From assembly GCA_004010275.1 (NCBI GenBank), contig RBWT01000025.1, positions 1-56,613 on the forward strand: 56,613 nucleotides of DNA, in the 5' to 3' direction. The notes beneath the pieces were generated by a model. That model saw only the letters and a program-made list of their open reading frames with translations, was not told the DNA's origin and ran no database searches. The translations under genes were made by a program, and so were the position numbers. The number at the start of each line of letters is the position of its first letter. The stretch's first letter is position 1. This document shows positions 1-9,116 of this stretch, piece after piece. This DNA comes from Streptomyces huasconensis (GTDB taxonomy: Bacteria > Actinomycetota > Actinomycetes > Streptomycetales > Streptomycetaceae).

Positions 1-144
1 GCCGAGCGGGCTGAGGGGGCGCGCGACGGCGTGGGGGCGTGGGCGGCGCCTGTGATCTCCGGGGTCTCGTGGGAGCGGAATGGGAACCTGCGGGGCGCGA
101 GCGGTGTATGAACAGTAGAAACGCCGCGCCGAAGGGACCTGAAC

Positions 145-1305
145 ATGCAACGACCTGCTGTTACGGCCGTGTTGACCGCCGCCGCCCTCGTCCTCGCGGT
201 CGGGTGCTCGTCGGGAGACAAGGACACGCCGGCCCCCCGGAAGAGCCCCTCGCAACGGGAGGCGCCGAGCAAGTCCCCCAGTGGAAAGCCAGGGGCCCAG
301 CCCCCACCTGAGAAGGGCTCGGCGAAGGTCACCCGCACCCTCGCCACGGACCTCGACTCCCCGTGGGGTCTCGCCGCCCTGCCCGGCGGGGACCTCCTGG
401 TCTCCTCGCGCGACGAAGGCACCATCACCCGGGTGGACGGCACCACGGGCAAGAAGACGGAGCTGGGCTCGGTGCCCGGCGTCGCCCCCGGCGGCGAGGG
501 CGGCCTGATGGGCCTCGCGCTCTCCCCCTCGTACGCCTCGGACCACATGGTGTACGCCTACTTCACGACGGAGTCCGACAACCGCATCGCCCGCATGCTG
601 TACGACGAGAAGAAGCCCGCAGGCGAGCAGCTGGGCGCGCCCGACACGGTCTTCAAGGGCATCCCGAAGGGCATGATCCACAACGGCGGCCGGATCGCCT
701 TCGGCCCGGACAAGATGCTCTACGCGGGCGCGGGCGAGACGGGTGACACGGAGCTGGCGCAGGACAAGGAGTCCCTCGGCGGCAAGATCCTGCGTCTGAC
801 CCCGGACGGCGAGCCTGCGCCCGGCAACCCCTTCGCCGACTCCCCCGTCTACTCACTGGGCCACCGCAATGTGCAGGGCCTCGCCTGGGACGAGCAGAAG
901 CGGCTGTGGGCCTCCGAGTTCGGCCAGGACACGTGGGACGAGCTGAACGAGATCAAGGCCGGGGAGAATTACGGCTGGCCCGAGGCCGAGGGCAAGGCCG
1001 GCAAAGAGGGCTTCCGCGATCCGCTCGCCCAGTGGAAGACCTCCGAGGCCTCACCGAGCGGCATCGCCTACGCCGAGGGCTCGGTCTGGATGGCGGGGCT
1101 GCGGGGTGAGCGGTTGTGGCGCATCCCGGTGAGAGGCGTGGAGGGCGCGCCGAACCCCCAGTCCTTCCTCAAGGGCGAGCACGGCCGGTTGCGCACGGTC
1201 CTCGCGGCGGGCGGCGACAAGCTGTGGCTGGTGACGAACGAGACGGACTCGCGGGGCACACCGCAGAAGGGGGACGACAAGATCCTGGAGGTGGAGGTGA
1301 AGTAG
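145..1305 (+). CDS. PQQ-dependent sugar dehydrogenase (glucose/sorbosone dehydrogenase family) lipoprotein
   Basis: Secreted, lipid-anchored six-bladed beta-propeller protein predicted to oxidise a sugar or related alcohol with PQQ outside the membrane. Seen: a short signal peptide ending in a lipobox (VLAVGC, Cys about residue 21), a Pro/Ser/Lys-rich linker to about residue 60, then the GSDH domain with 'DSPWGLAALPGGDLLVSSR', the conserved 'MIHNGGRIAFGPD' histidine segment near residue 180 and 'SLGHRNVQGLAWD' near 240. Length (386 aa) is normal. The ATG is preceded by an AAGGGA ribosome site 8 bases upstream. The stop is one base away from the stop of the convergent gene. The true substrate is unknown, and many family members have no proven PQQ activity. 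Confidence 0.9.
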   Translation: MQRPAVTAVLTAAALVLAVGCSSGDKDTPAPRKSPSQREAPSKSPSGKPGAQPPPEKGSAKVTRTLATDLDSPWGLAALPGGDLLVSSRDEGTITRVDGTTGKKTELGSVPGVAPGGEGGLMGLALSPSYASDHMVYAYFTTESDNRIARMLYDEKKPAGEQLGAPDTVFKGIPKGMIHNGGRIAFGPDKMLYAGAGETGDTELAQDKESLGGKILRLTPDGEPAPGNPFADSPVYSLGHRNVQGLAWDEQKRLWASEFGQDTWDELNEIKAGENYGWPEAEGKAGKEGFRDPLAQWKTSEASPSGIAYAEGSVWMAGLRGERLWRIPVRGVEGAPNPQSFLKGEHGRLRTVLAAGGDKLWLVTNETDSRGTPQKGDDKILEVEVK

Positions 1306-1306
1306 G

Positions 1307-1633
1307 TCAGCCCTTCGGCTCGCCGGGGGCGGAGGGGGGTATTCGCTCGCCGGGATCGACCTGCTCACCTGAGACCGCCTGCTCGGCGGGGTCCGGCGTC
1401 TCGTCAGAGACTGACTGCTCGGCTGCGTCCTGCGCCTCGCCCGGGTGCGGTGTCTCGTCCGCGCGGGGTGCCGGGACGGGTGGGCGGACGACCACCTTGC
1501 CCGAGGACAGGTCGATCGGTCCGCGGCCGGGGTCGCCGTCGGCGAGGTCGACGCGGGTCATCTCCAGACGCTTCTGTTCGTCGTCGGTGTGCTTGCGCCC
1601 TGGCGCGAAGAGCGCCTCGATCGCGTTGAACAC
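1307..1633 (-). CDS. DUF6191-like small hypothetical protein
   Basis: Short soluble protein of 108 aa with no known function. Seen: an N-terminal conserved-looking block 'VFNAIEALFAPGRKHTDDE' followed by 'GDPGRGPIDLSSGKVVVRPP', then an acidic, Pro/Glu-rich low-complexity tail. This pattern resembles the actinobacterial DUF6191 family as I remember it. I chose the GTG at 1633 over an upstream ATG at 1684 because a good AGGGAGG site lies just before it and the conserved part begins there. The gene is convergent with the sugar dehydrogenase, with one base between stops. Confidence 0.7.
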   Translation of the reverse strand: MFNAIEALFAPGRKHTDDEQKRLEMTRVDLADGDPGRGPIDLSSGKVVVRPPVPAPRADETPHPGEAQDAAEQSVSDETPDPAEQAVSGEQVDPGERIPPSAPGEPKG

Positions 1634-1735
1634 TGCGCCTCCCTGGAGCCGAGTCTCTGTCGTCAAGCGTAAGCGAGCCGGCATTCAATCGGCCGGGGCC
1701 GTGAAGACGCAGGTCACAGAGGTGTGGGGGTGCCT

Positions 1736-4700
1736 TTAGGTGCCGACCTCCTGACCCGCGGTCGTCGCGTCGCCCGACGGGAACAGCCGCAGCCGGTGGG
1801 CGAGGGCGGCGGCCTCGCCGCGGCCGGTGACGGACAGCTTGGCGAGGATGTTGGAGACGTGGACGCTGGCCGTCTTCGGGGAGATGAAGAGTTCCTCGGC
1901 GATCTGGCGGTTGCTGCGGCCCACCGCGACCAGGCGCAGCACGTCCCGCTCCCGGCTGGTCAGGCCGAGCGCCTCGGCGGGGTCGGCCGGGACGGCAGGG
2001 GCGCGGGTCGCCTCGGTCGGGTTCAGGGTGAGGCGGGCGCGCTGGGCGAGTCCGGTGATCGACTCGACGAGCTGGCCGTGCGCCGAGCCGTTCGGCCACC
2101 TCGCCGGCCTGACGCAGCAGCCGGGCGGCGGCGTCGAGGTCGGTGCCGTCCGGGCCGAGGAGGGCCTCGGCGAGGCGCAGGCGGACGTGGGCGAGGTCGT
2201 AGGGCCGCTCCAGCGGTTCGACGGCGGTGACCACGGCGGCCCAGTCGGCGGGGCCGTCGCGGCCCTCGGCGCGCAGCAGTTCGGCGCGGGTCCACTCGGC
2301 GTAGGCCCGCCAGAGCGGGATGGGGGTGGCGAGGGACTGGGTGATGCGGCGGATGCGTTCGATGGCGGCGGGGCGGCCCTGCTCGGCGGCGGGCAGGCCA
2401 CGGGCGTCGGCCTCCATCGCGGCGGCGGAGAGGAGCAGCGGCCAGCCGTACTTGTAGGTGCCGAACGGAAGTCCGGAGGCCAGGCCGCGTTCGACCTCGG
2501 CGCGGCGTCGAGGATGCGGCCCTCGGCCGCGGCGACCCCGAGGGCGATGCGGGCCAGCGGCAGGATGTACTGCGGCTGCGGGTCGTGGCTGCCGTAGTGG
2601 TGGTAGGCGGCCTGGAGGTGGCGGACGGCGGCGGCGTGGTCGCCGCGGAAGAGCGCCATGCGCGCGGAGCACTGGGCGGCGGTGCCCCGCGGCTTGGAGC
2701 TCTGGACGCAGCGGTGGGTCTGGGCGACGGCCTCGGCGGCCTCGTCCCAGCGGCCGAGGGACAGCAGGGACTCGGCGGCGTTGGCCCACACCCAGCCCTC
2801 GGTGTCCATCAGGCCGTACTTCCGGCAGAACTCGATGCCCTCCATCGCGACCTTCACGGACTCGGCGGAGCGGCCGACGCCTTCGAGGGCGGAGGGGAGG
2901 TTGATGTGGGCGCGGCTGAGGTCGGTGACCAGACCCTCCTCGACGACGCGGTCCCTGACCTCGTACATCTCGGCGAGGCCGGTCTCCGGGTCGCCCGCTT
3001 CGATGAGGAGGTTGCCGCGGGTGAGGCGGGCGTTGAGTTCGATGGTGTCGGACTTGACCATGCGGGCGTACTCGACGGCGCGTTCGGCGGCGGCCATGGT
3101 CTCCGGGCCCGGGTCGTGCAGCATGCCCCAGGAGGCGCGGTGGACGAGGACGTCGGCGTGCACCTCGGAGGGCGGCAGGCCGCGCATCAGCTCCTGGGCC
3201 CGCGCGATCTCGTCCCAGCCGTCGCCGCGGCCGAGGGTGGAGACGAGGCGGGAGCGCGAGACCCAGAACCAGGCGGAGCGCAAGGGGTCGTTCTCGCCCT
3301 CCAGGAGGCGCAGGGCGCGCTTGGTGATCTTCAGGGCGCGTTCGCGTTCGCCGCAGAGGCGTCCGGCGACCGCGGCCTCGGCCATCAGGTCCAAGAAGTG
3401 CAGCGGGGTGGTGGCGGGATCGCAGGCACCGGCGGGGTAGCCCTCGACGTAGTCGGCGGGACGGAGTTGGTCGCGTACGGCGTCGGGGGCGTCGTCCCAC
3501 AGCTCCATGGCCCGCTCCAGGAGCCGCAGTTGCTCGGCGTAGGCGTGCCGGCGGCGGGCCTCGACGGAGGCGCGCAGGACGGCGGGCAGGGCCTTGGCGG
3601 CGTCGTGCGCGTAGTACCAGTAGGTGGCGAGGCGGGCGGCGCGCTGGTCGGCGGCGACGAGCGAGGGGTCGGCCTCCAGGGCCTCGGCGAAGCGGCGGTT
3701 GATGCGGGAGCGTTCGCCGGGCAGCAGGTCGTCGCTGACGGCCTCGCGGACCAGGGAGTGCCGGAAGCGGTAGCCGTCGCCTTCGGGCGAGGCGAGCAGG
3801 ATGTTCGCGCCGACGGCGGCCCGCAGGGCTTCGATGAGGTCGTCCTCGCCGAGCCCGGCGACCTCGGCGAGCAGTTCGTACTCCACGGTGGAGCCGCCCT
3901 CGGCGACGATCCGGGCCACCCGCTGGGTGTCCTCCGGGAGTTCCTCGACGCGGACCAGGAGGAGATCGCGCAGGGAGTCCGTCAGGCTCGCGCAGCTGCC
4001 GCCGTGGGAGGCGACGGCGAGTTCCTCGACGAAGAAGGCGTTGCCGTCGGAGCGGTCGAATATGTCGTCGACCAGGGGCTGTTCGGGTTCGGCCGCGAGT
4101 ATCCCGGCCATCTGGCGGGCGACCTCGTCCTTGCTGAAGCGGCCGAGTTCGATGCGGCGCACCGTGCGCAGGCGGTCCAGTTCGGCGAGGAGGGGGCGCA
4201 GCGGGTGGCGGCGGTGGATGTCGTCGGCGCGGTAGGTGGCGATCAGGACGAGGCGGCCGCCGCGCAGGGTGCGGAAGAGATAGGCGAGGAGGTGGCGGGT
4301 CGAGGCGTCGGCCCAGTGCAGGTCCTCCAGGACGACGACGACCGCGCGGTCGCGGGAGAGGCGCTCCAGGAGGCGGGCGGTCAGCTCGAAGAGGCGGGCG
4401 ACGTCCTGTTCGTCGGATCTGCTGGCGGCGCCGTATCCGTGGCCGTTTCCCGTGGTGGTGGCGCCGGCGAGTTCGGGCAGGAGCCGGGCGAGTTCCTCCT
4501 CCTGGCCCTCGGCGGCGGCGGCCAGTTCGTCCGGAAGCTGTCGGCGCAGGGCGCGCAGGGCGCTGGAGAAGGGGGCGAACGGCAGGCCGTCGGCTCCGAT
4601 CTCCACGCAGCCGCCGAGCGCGACGACGGCGCCCCGCTGCCGGGCGGCCTCGGTGAACTCCTCGATGAGGCGCGTCTTGCCGACGCCCGCCTCACCGCCG

Positions 4701-4855
4701 AGCAGCAGTGCCTGCGGCTCGCCCGTGCCGGGGCCCCCGGCTCCTTCGAGCGGGGTCCCCGTGGCGCGGGCGAGCGCTTCGTTCAGTACGCCCAACTCGT
4801 CGGCGCGGCCGACGAACACCGGGCTGACGGACCTGGTCTCCACGTCCGCGAGCAT
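1736..4855 (-). CDS. Large AAA-ATPase/LuxR transcriptional regulator (frameshifted twice in this sequence)
   Basis: LAL-type regulator of about 1040 aa: an N-terminal NTPase module senses an unknown signal and a C-terminal LuxR helix-turn-helix binds DNA. Seen: Walker A 'GGEAGVGKTRL' near residue 55, Walker B-like 'VVVVLEDLHWAD', a long helical TPR-like middle, and the HTH 'LTSRERDVLRLVAVGRSNRQ' close to the C terminus. Between about 2083 and 2502 the main frame turns into Pro/Ser-rich nonsense while a neighbouring frame reads a normal helical segment containing 'YGWPLLLSAAAMEADARGLP'. Two compensating indels (about 2500-2505 and 2079-2086) explain this. The start is uncertain: ATG 4855 puts the conserved 'VSPVFVGRADEL' near the N terminus, and an in-frame GTG at 4987 is the alternative. 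No target is evident. Confidence 0.85.
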   Translation of the reverse strand: MLADVETRSVSPVFVGRADELGVLNEALARATGTPLEGAGGPGTGEPQALLLGGEAGVGKTRLIEEFTEAARQRGAVVALGGCVEIGADGLPFAPFSSALRALRRQLPDELAAAAEGQEEELARLLPELAGATTTGNGHGYGAASRSDEQDVARLFELTARLLERLSRDRAVVVVLEDLHWADASTRHLLAYLFRTLRGGRLVLIATYRADDIHRRHPLRPLLAELDRLRTVRRIELGRFSKDEVARQMAGILAAEPEQPLVDDIFDRSDGNAFFVEELAVASHGGSCASLTDSLRDLLLVRVEELPEDTQRVARIVAEGGSTVEYELLAEVAGLGEDDLIEALRAAVGANILLASPEGDGYRFRHSLVREAVSDDLLPGERSRINRRFAEALEADPSLVAADQRAARLATYWYYAHDAAKALPAVLRASVEARRRHAYAEQLRLLERAMELWDDAPDAVRDQLRPADYVEGYPAGACDPATTPLHFLDLMAEAAVAGRLCGERERALKITKRALRLLEGENDPLRSAWFWVSRSRLVSTLGRGDGWDEIARAQELMRGLPPSEVHADVLVHRASWGMLHDPGPETMAAAERAVEYARMVKSDTIELNARLTRGNLLIEAGDPETGLAEMYEVRDRVVEEGLVTDLSRAHINLPSALEGVGRSAESVKVAMEGIEFCRKYGLMDTEGWVWANAAESLLSLGRWDEAAEAVAQTHRCVQSSKPRGTAAQCSARMALFRGDHAAAVRHLQAAYHHYGSHDPQPQYILPLARIALGVAAAEGRILDAAPRSNAAWPPDFRSAPTSTAGRCSSPPPRWRPTPVACPPPSRAAPPPSNASAASPSPSPPPSRSGGPTPSGPAPNCCAPRAATAPPTGPPWSPPSNRWSGPTTSPTSACASPRPSSARTAPTSTPPPGCCVRPARWPNGSAHGQLVESITGLAQRARLTLNPTEATRAPAVPADPAEALGLTSRERDVLRLVAVGRSNRQIAEELFISPKTASVHVSNILAKLSVTGRGEAAALAHRLRLFPSGDATTAGQEVGT

Positions 4856-4988
4856 CGCACAGTGCGTGGAGGGTACGGCACCCGCTGTCCGCGAACCGGT
4901 CACCTCCTGTGCCGCGCGGAGCTGCCGGGACGTCACGCGGGCCTGTCCCGTCGGCGGCGCCGAGAGCGCCGACGCCGCCCCGGTCACC

Positions 4989-5176
4989 TCAGGCGGCCGG
5001 TGTGAAGCGGGACTTCCACAGGGGCATGTTCACCCGCCCCTCCGCTTCGTCGCCGGTCGAGCGGCGGGCCGCGGTCTCGGCGCGGCGGTTCCTGCGGACC
5101 TCGCGGATCAGGCGGCGGCGGTCGGCCTCGCGGCCAGCTCGGCGGCGCGCATCTGGTGCATCTCGTACTCGAACAT
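4989..5176 (-). CDS. Small Arg-rich hypothetical protein (frameshifted)
   Basis: A 62-aa basic, helical protein beginning 'MFEYEMHQMRAAELA' and ending 'MPLWKSRFTPAA', with an Arg-rich middle ('EADRRRLIREVRRNRRAE'). Short proteins of this build are common in Streptomyces next to regulators, and no function is known. One base is missing near 5130-5134: the start frame otherwise ends after 20 codons, while the next frame continues as a charged helix. The ATG at 5176 has a GAGGGG ribosome site six bases upstream, and a strong hairpin (5198-5228) sits directly above it. It lies about 130 bases upstream of the LuxR gene on the same strand and may be co-transcribed with it. Confidence 0.6.
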
Positions 5177-5197
5177 CTCGTACCCCTCGGGCGGTTG

Positions 5198-5228
5198 GTG
5201 GTGCCATCGCTCTCTGCGATGGCACCAC
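5198..5228 (-). promoter_or_regulatory. Perfect 13-bp inverted repeat above the small ORF
   Basis: GTGGTGCCATCGC (5198-5210), a TCTCT loop, then its exact complement (5216-5228). It lies about 20 bases upstream of the start codon at 5176, next to the ribosome site. A separate, better terminator lies at 5306-5339, so this one may be an operator, a 5'-UTR hairpin or a second terminator. Confidence 0.6.
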
Positions 5229-5305
5229 TCTCGTCTCCCAGGGGGGTGTCCCACATCGGGCGAGTGCCGCATCTCCGGGAGGCCGGGGGCCTTAGGTACG
5301 GCGAA

Positions 5306-5339
5306 GGGCGGGCCGGGGGTCTTAGCCCCGGGCCCGCCC
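5306..5339 (-). terminator. GC-rich hairpin terminator after the membrane protein gene
   Basis: Stem GGGCGGGCC plus GGGG pairing with CCCC plus GGCCCGCCC around a short TCTTA loop, 27 bases beyond the stop of the gene at 5367. There is no long T-tract, as usual in Streptomyces. Confidence 0.7.
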
Positions 5340-5366
5340 CTGCCTTACGTAGGGCTTACGCAGGGC

Positions 5367-6030
5367 TCAGGAAGGTGTCGAGGGAAGGCCGAGCAGCAGG
5401 TCGGAGTACTTGAGGACGGCGAGGATCAGTCCGATCACGCCGAGCACGACGCCCGCCCAGGCCACGGACTTGATCCACGGCGCCTGTTCCTGGCCGGGGG
5501 CGCCGAACGCGGGCCTGACCAGGACCACGAAGCCGGTGACCAGGGCGGTGAGCGCGAAGATGCCCGCGATCAGCGCGGTGACCTTCCAGGAGTCGCCGTA
5601 CAGGGACTGGATCTGCCGGCCGACGCTCGCGGACCGGGCGGTCTCCAGCTGCCCCATGATGTTCGAGCGCGCGGCGGCGACCGTGCCGAGCCAGCCACCG
5701 GAGAGGCCGATCACACCGAGCGCGGCGGAGACCACGGCGGCGGCGCCCTGACCGACCCCGGCGGCCTTGGCGGGCCGGGCGGCGGACCAGGGCCTCGTCC
5801 GCCTCGTCCTCGTCCGCCGCGTCCGCCTCGCCCGCCTCTTCCGTCCCGTCCACGTCGTCGGCGCTCTCCCCCGACTTCGTGACGTCGACCGTGGCCGCCC
5901 CCGCCCCCGGCGCCGACTCCTTGGCCCCGGCGGTCACTTCCTCGGCCCCGCCGGCATCCCTGGTCCCGTCGGCATCCTTGATCCCGGTGGCATGCTTGGC
6001 CCCGGCCGCGTCCTCTGTCTCAGTACCCAT
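5367..6030 (-). CDS. Membrane protein with acidic N-terminal extension (frameshifted)
   Basis: About 220 aa, function unknown. Seen: a long acidic Ala/Glu/Asp/Gly-rich N terminus (residues 1-85, containing 'EADAADEDEADEALVRRPAR'), then a hydrophobic half with about three transmembrane stretches: 'VVSAALGVIGLSGGWLG', 'VTALIAGIFALTALVTGFVV' and 'VAWAGVVLGVIGLILAVL'. The two halves are in different frames. A single base missing near 5770, between 'RRPAR' and 'KAAGVGQGAA', joins them. The ATG at 6030 has only a weak ribosome site. A strong hairpin follows the stop. Disordered acidic tail plus membrane domain suggests a cell-envelope protein, but nothing more can be said. Confidence 0.65.
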
Positions 6031-6065
6031 GCGTCGCACCGTACGGACGGAGTCTGAGAGGCGTC

Positions 6066-6635
6066 TTAACGACCGCCGTGCGCCGTCTCCCGCGCCGCAC
6101 GCCACTCCGGGGCGAGTACGGACCACACCTCCATGTCGTGCCGCACCCCCTGCCAGGGGAAGCTCTCCCGCAGCACGCCGTCCTTGACGAAGCCGAGCCG
6201 CGCGGCGGCGGCCTTGCTGCGGTCGTTGCGAGACGACACCAGCCACTCCACGCGGTGCATGCCGCGCTGGTCGACCGCCCAGTCGATGAGGACGCGCGAG
6301 GCCTTGTTCACCAGCCCGCGTCCGGCGGCCGACGGCTCCAGCCACACGCCGATCTCGCAGCTGTCGGAACCGGTGTCGAAGATCCGGAAGAGGACACCGC
6401 CGACGAGCGTGCCCTCCAGCCAGATGCCGTAGAGGCGCCCGGTGTCGGCGGCCTGCTTATCGGCGTACGACTGGAGGAAACTCTTCGCCGTCTCCAGGTC
6501 CTTCACCGTCACGGTGAAGGGCACCCACGCCCCCGCGTACTCCCGTGCGCGCTCGATGTGTCCGAGAAATTCCTGTGCCTGCCACGGTTCGATCGGCCGC
6601 AGCTCAGCGCCCTCGCCCAGCGATATCGCGAACAT
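6066..6635 (-). CDS. GNAT family N-acetyltransferase (RimJ/RimL type)
   Basis: Predicted acetyl-CoA-dependent acetyltransferase of 189 aa, cytoplasmic. Seen: 'LRPIEPWQAQEFLGHI' at the N terminus as in RimJ/RimL enzymes, the core strand 'CEIGVWLEPSAAGRGLVNKA' with the acetyl-CoA loop, and 'LGFVKDGVLRESF' near the end, typical of enzymes acting on protein or amino-acid amines. The ATG at 6635 follows a GAGGAGCAGGAGCGGG stretch and removes an unlikely Arg-rich N-terminal extension. The start overlaps the 3' end of the MMPL gene by 32 bases, so the two are probably co-transcribed. Substrate unknown. Confidence 0.85.
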   Translation of the reverse strand: MFAISLGEGAELRPIEPWQAQEFLGHIERAREYAGAWVPFTVTVKDLETAKSFLQSYADKQAADTGRLYGIWLEGTLVGGVLFRIFDTGSDSCEIGVWLEPSAAGRGLVNKASRVLIDWAVDQRGMHRVEWLVSSRNDRSKAAAARLGFVKDGVLRESFPWQGVRHDMEVWSVLAPEWRAARETAHGGR

Positions 6636-8882
6636 CCCGCTCCTGCTCCTCAGGTCCACTGACGTCCTCATGCGGCGCCGGGTTCGCACGCCGCCGGGGG
6701 ATCGTCGCACGCACGCCGCCCGCATCCGAACGACTTTCGGGCGGCTCGATGCTGATGCGCGGCAGGAGACGGTCCAGGCGCCGCGGCAGCCACCAGTTGG
6801 CGCCGCCGAGCATGTGCATGAGGGCGGGGACGAGCAGGGTCCGCAGGACGAAGGCGTCGAGGGCCACGGCCGCCGCGAGGGCGATGCCGAACATCGCGAT
6901 GACGCGGTCGCCGCTGAGGACGAAGGCCAGGAAGACCGAGATCATGATGACGGCCGCGGAGTTGATCACGCGGCTCGTCTCGGCGAGGCCGACGCGGACC
7001 GCCCGCCGGTTGTCACCGGTCTCCAGCCACTCCTCGTACATCCGGCTGACCAGGAACACCTGGTAGTCCATGGAGAGCCCGAAGAGGACGGAGACCATGA
7101 TCACCGGCAGGAAGGGTTCTATCGGCCCGGCCGCGCCGAGCCCGAGCAGTTCGCTCCCCCAGCCCCACTGGAAGATCGCGACGACGACCCCGAACGCGGA
7201 GGCGACGGCGGCGACGTTCATCACGGCGGCCTTGAGCGGGATGCCGACCGAGCGGAAGGCGAGCAGGAGCAGGAGGCAGCCGAGCCCGATGACGACCCCC
7301 ACGAAGAGCGGCAGCTTCGCGACGATGATCTCCGCGAAGTCGTCGTAGCTCGCGGTGACACCGCCGACCGCCACGTCCAGGGAGCTGTCCGCCTCGGCCG
7401 CGGGCAGGACGTCGTCGCGCAGCCGGTCGACGAGGTCGCTGGTCTCCTTGGACTGCGGGGCCGAGTCGGGGACGACGGTGAGGAAGGCGGTGCGGCCGCT
7501 CTCGGCGTACGTCGCCGGGCTGACGGAGGCGACGCCCTCGGTCGACCTCAGCGTCGTGCCCAGGTCGTTCAGGGCGTTGCGGTCGCCCGCGCCGTAGACC
7601 TCGCTGACCAGCGTCAGAGGGCCGTTCACGCCGGGTCCGAAGCCGTCGGCGAGCAGGTCGTAGGCCTGCCGGGTGGTGGCGGAGGCGGGGTTGTTGCCCT
7701 GGTCGGAGGTGCCGAGGTGGAGGGCGAAGGTGGGCAGCGCGAGCACGGCCATGACCAGGACGGCGGCGGCGCCGAGGAGCTTGGGGTGGCGCTCGACGAA
7801 GGCGGCCCAGCGGGCGGCGAGCCCGGTCGGCAGCTCCGGCGCGGGCCCGTGCTCGGCGAGCCTGCGGCGTTCGCGGCGGCTCAGGGCGCGCGGCCCGATC
7901 CAGGAGAGCAGGGCGGGCAACAGCGTGACGGAGGCGGCGACCGTGAGGACGACGGTCAGCGAGGCGCGATCGCGACGCCGTTGAGGAAGCTGAGCCGCAG
8001 GATGAGCATGCCGAGCAGGGCGATGCAGACCGTGGCGCCCGCGAAGACGACGGCGCGCCCGGTGGTGGCGACGGCGCGCTCGGCGGCCTCGGCCACGGGC
8101 AGGCCCCGTTTGAGGCCCTTGCGGTGCCTGGTCACGATGAACAGGGCGTAGTCGATGCCGACGCCGAGGCCGATCAGCGTGCCCAGCATCGGGGCGAAGT
8201 CGGCGACGGTCATCACCTGGCCGAGCAGCACGATGCCCGCGCACGCGGTGCCGACGGAGACCAGTGCGGTCGCTATGGGCAGGGCGGACGCGGCGAGGGA
8301 GCCGAAGGCGAGGAAGAGCACGACGGCCGCGACGGCGATCCCGACGATCTCGGCGACCTGGGCGCTCTTGGACTCGGTGAGGCCGATGGCGGTGCCGCCG
8401 AGTTCGACCTCCAGGCCGTCGGACTCGGCGGCCTTGGCGGTGTCGACGACCCGCTGGGCGTCGGCCCTGTCGATGTCGTCGGCCTGCTCGCGGAAGGTGA
8501 CGGTGGCGTAGGCGGTGCGACCGTCGCGGCTCACCTGGCTCGCGCCCTGGCTGTCGTAGGGGCTCGTCACGGAGGCCACGGCGGGCAGGTCGGCGATCTT
8601 GCCCAGGGCGCCGGTCATGGTCCGCTCGACGTCGGCCGCGCGGACGGAGCCGCCGGGGCCTGCGGTGTGCCAGACGACGGTGTCGCTGTCGCCCCCGAGG
8701 CCGTGGAAGCCGCGGTCGAGGAGCTGGGTGGCGCGGCCGGACTCGGTGCCGGGGACCTCGTAGTCGTTCGAGTACGCGGACCCGGCGACGGCGGCGGCGG
8801 TCGTGGCGCCGCCGAGGGCGAGGAGCCAGAGCAGGACGGCGAGAAGGCGGTGCCGGACACACCATCGTGCGAGTGCTGCCAC
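6604..8882 (-). CDS. MMPL family RND-type transporter (frameshifted)
   Basis: Inner-membrane exporter of about 760 aa, likely for lipids or hydrophobic compounds, driven by the proton gradient. Seen: N-terminal TM 'LLAVLLWLLALGGATTAAAV', an extracytoplasmic loop, then a TM cluster including 'PMLGTLIGLGVGIDYALFIV'. The second half repeats the pattern with 'SVLFGLSMDYQVFLVSRMYE' and later TM segments. 'GIDYALF' and 'SMDYQVF' are the proton-relay Asp-Tyr motifs of the family. One base is missing near 7965 (GVAIA|ASLTVVLTVAAS), which splits the gene in two. The GTG at 8882 has a GGGAG site. No adjacent biosynthetic partner. Confidence 0.88.
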
Positions 8883-8961
8883 GTACTGGCTCCCTGGGTG
8901 AACTGTGGATCTTCATCGGGAACAGCAGTGACACGACTGGACAGCCCGTAAAGAACGCATG

Positions 8962-8982
8962 TGAGGCGACATGAGCGCCTCA
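8962..8982. promoter_or_regulatory. 7-bp palindrome upstream of the MMPL gene
   Basis: TGAGGCG-ACATGAG-CGCCTCA, 80 bases upstream of the transporter start, flanked by further partial symmetry (GTGA/TCAC). Possible operator. No regulator gene is next to it. Confidence 0.35.
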
Positions 8983-9047
8983 GTCACCTTGACAGCCCTT
9001 GGAGATCGTTGGTCCCTTTCGTGGCCATCCTCACAGCCGGGCGAGGT

Positions 9048-9081
9048 GTGCGCGGAGGCACCCGGGGGCACCTCCGCGCAC
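9048..9081 (-). terminator. Hairpin terminator after phospholipase C
   Basis: Perfect 11-bp stem GTGCGCGGAGG / CCTCCGCGCAC around a 12-base loop, 36 bases beyond the stop codon of the gene ending at 9117. Confidence 0.75.
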
Positions 9082-9116
9082 CAGGGACCACATGACGTGA
9101 CCGAGCGCGCCGGGCG

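Noticed and set aside
2585..5005. Very long open frame (about 800 codons) on the plus strand
   Set aside because: It is the mirror of the LuxR gene. It is Gly/Val/Ala/Asp-rich low-complexity text without domains, a usual effect of high third-position GC.
6442..8151. Plus-strand frame rich in Asp, Glu, His and Arg opposite the MMPL gene
   Set aside because: Its charge pattern is what a complementary read of transmembrane codons gives. Not a gene.
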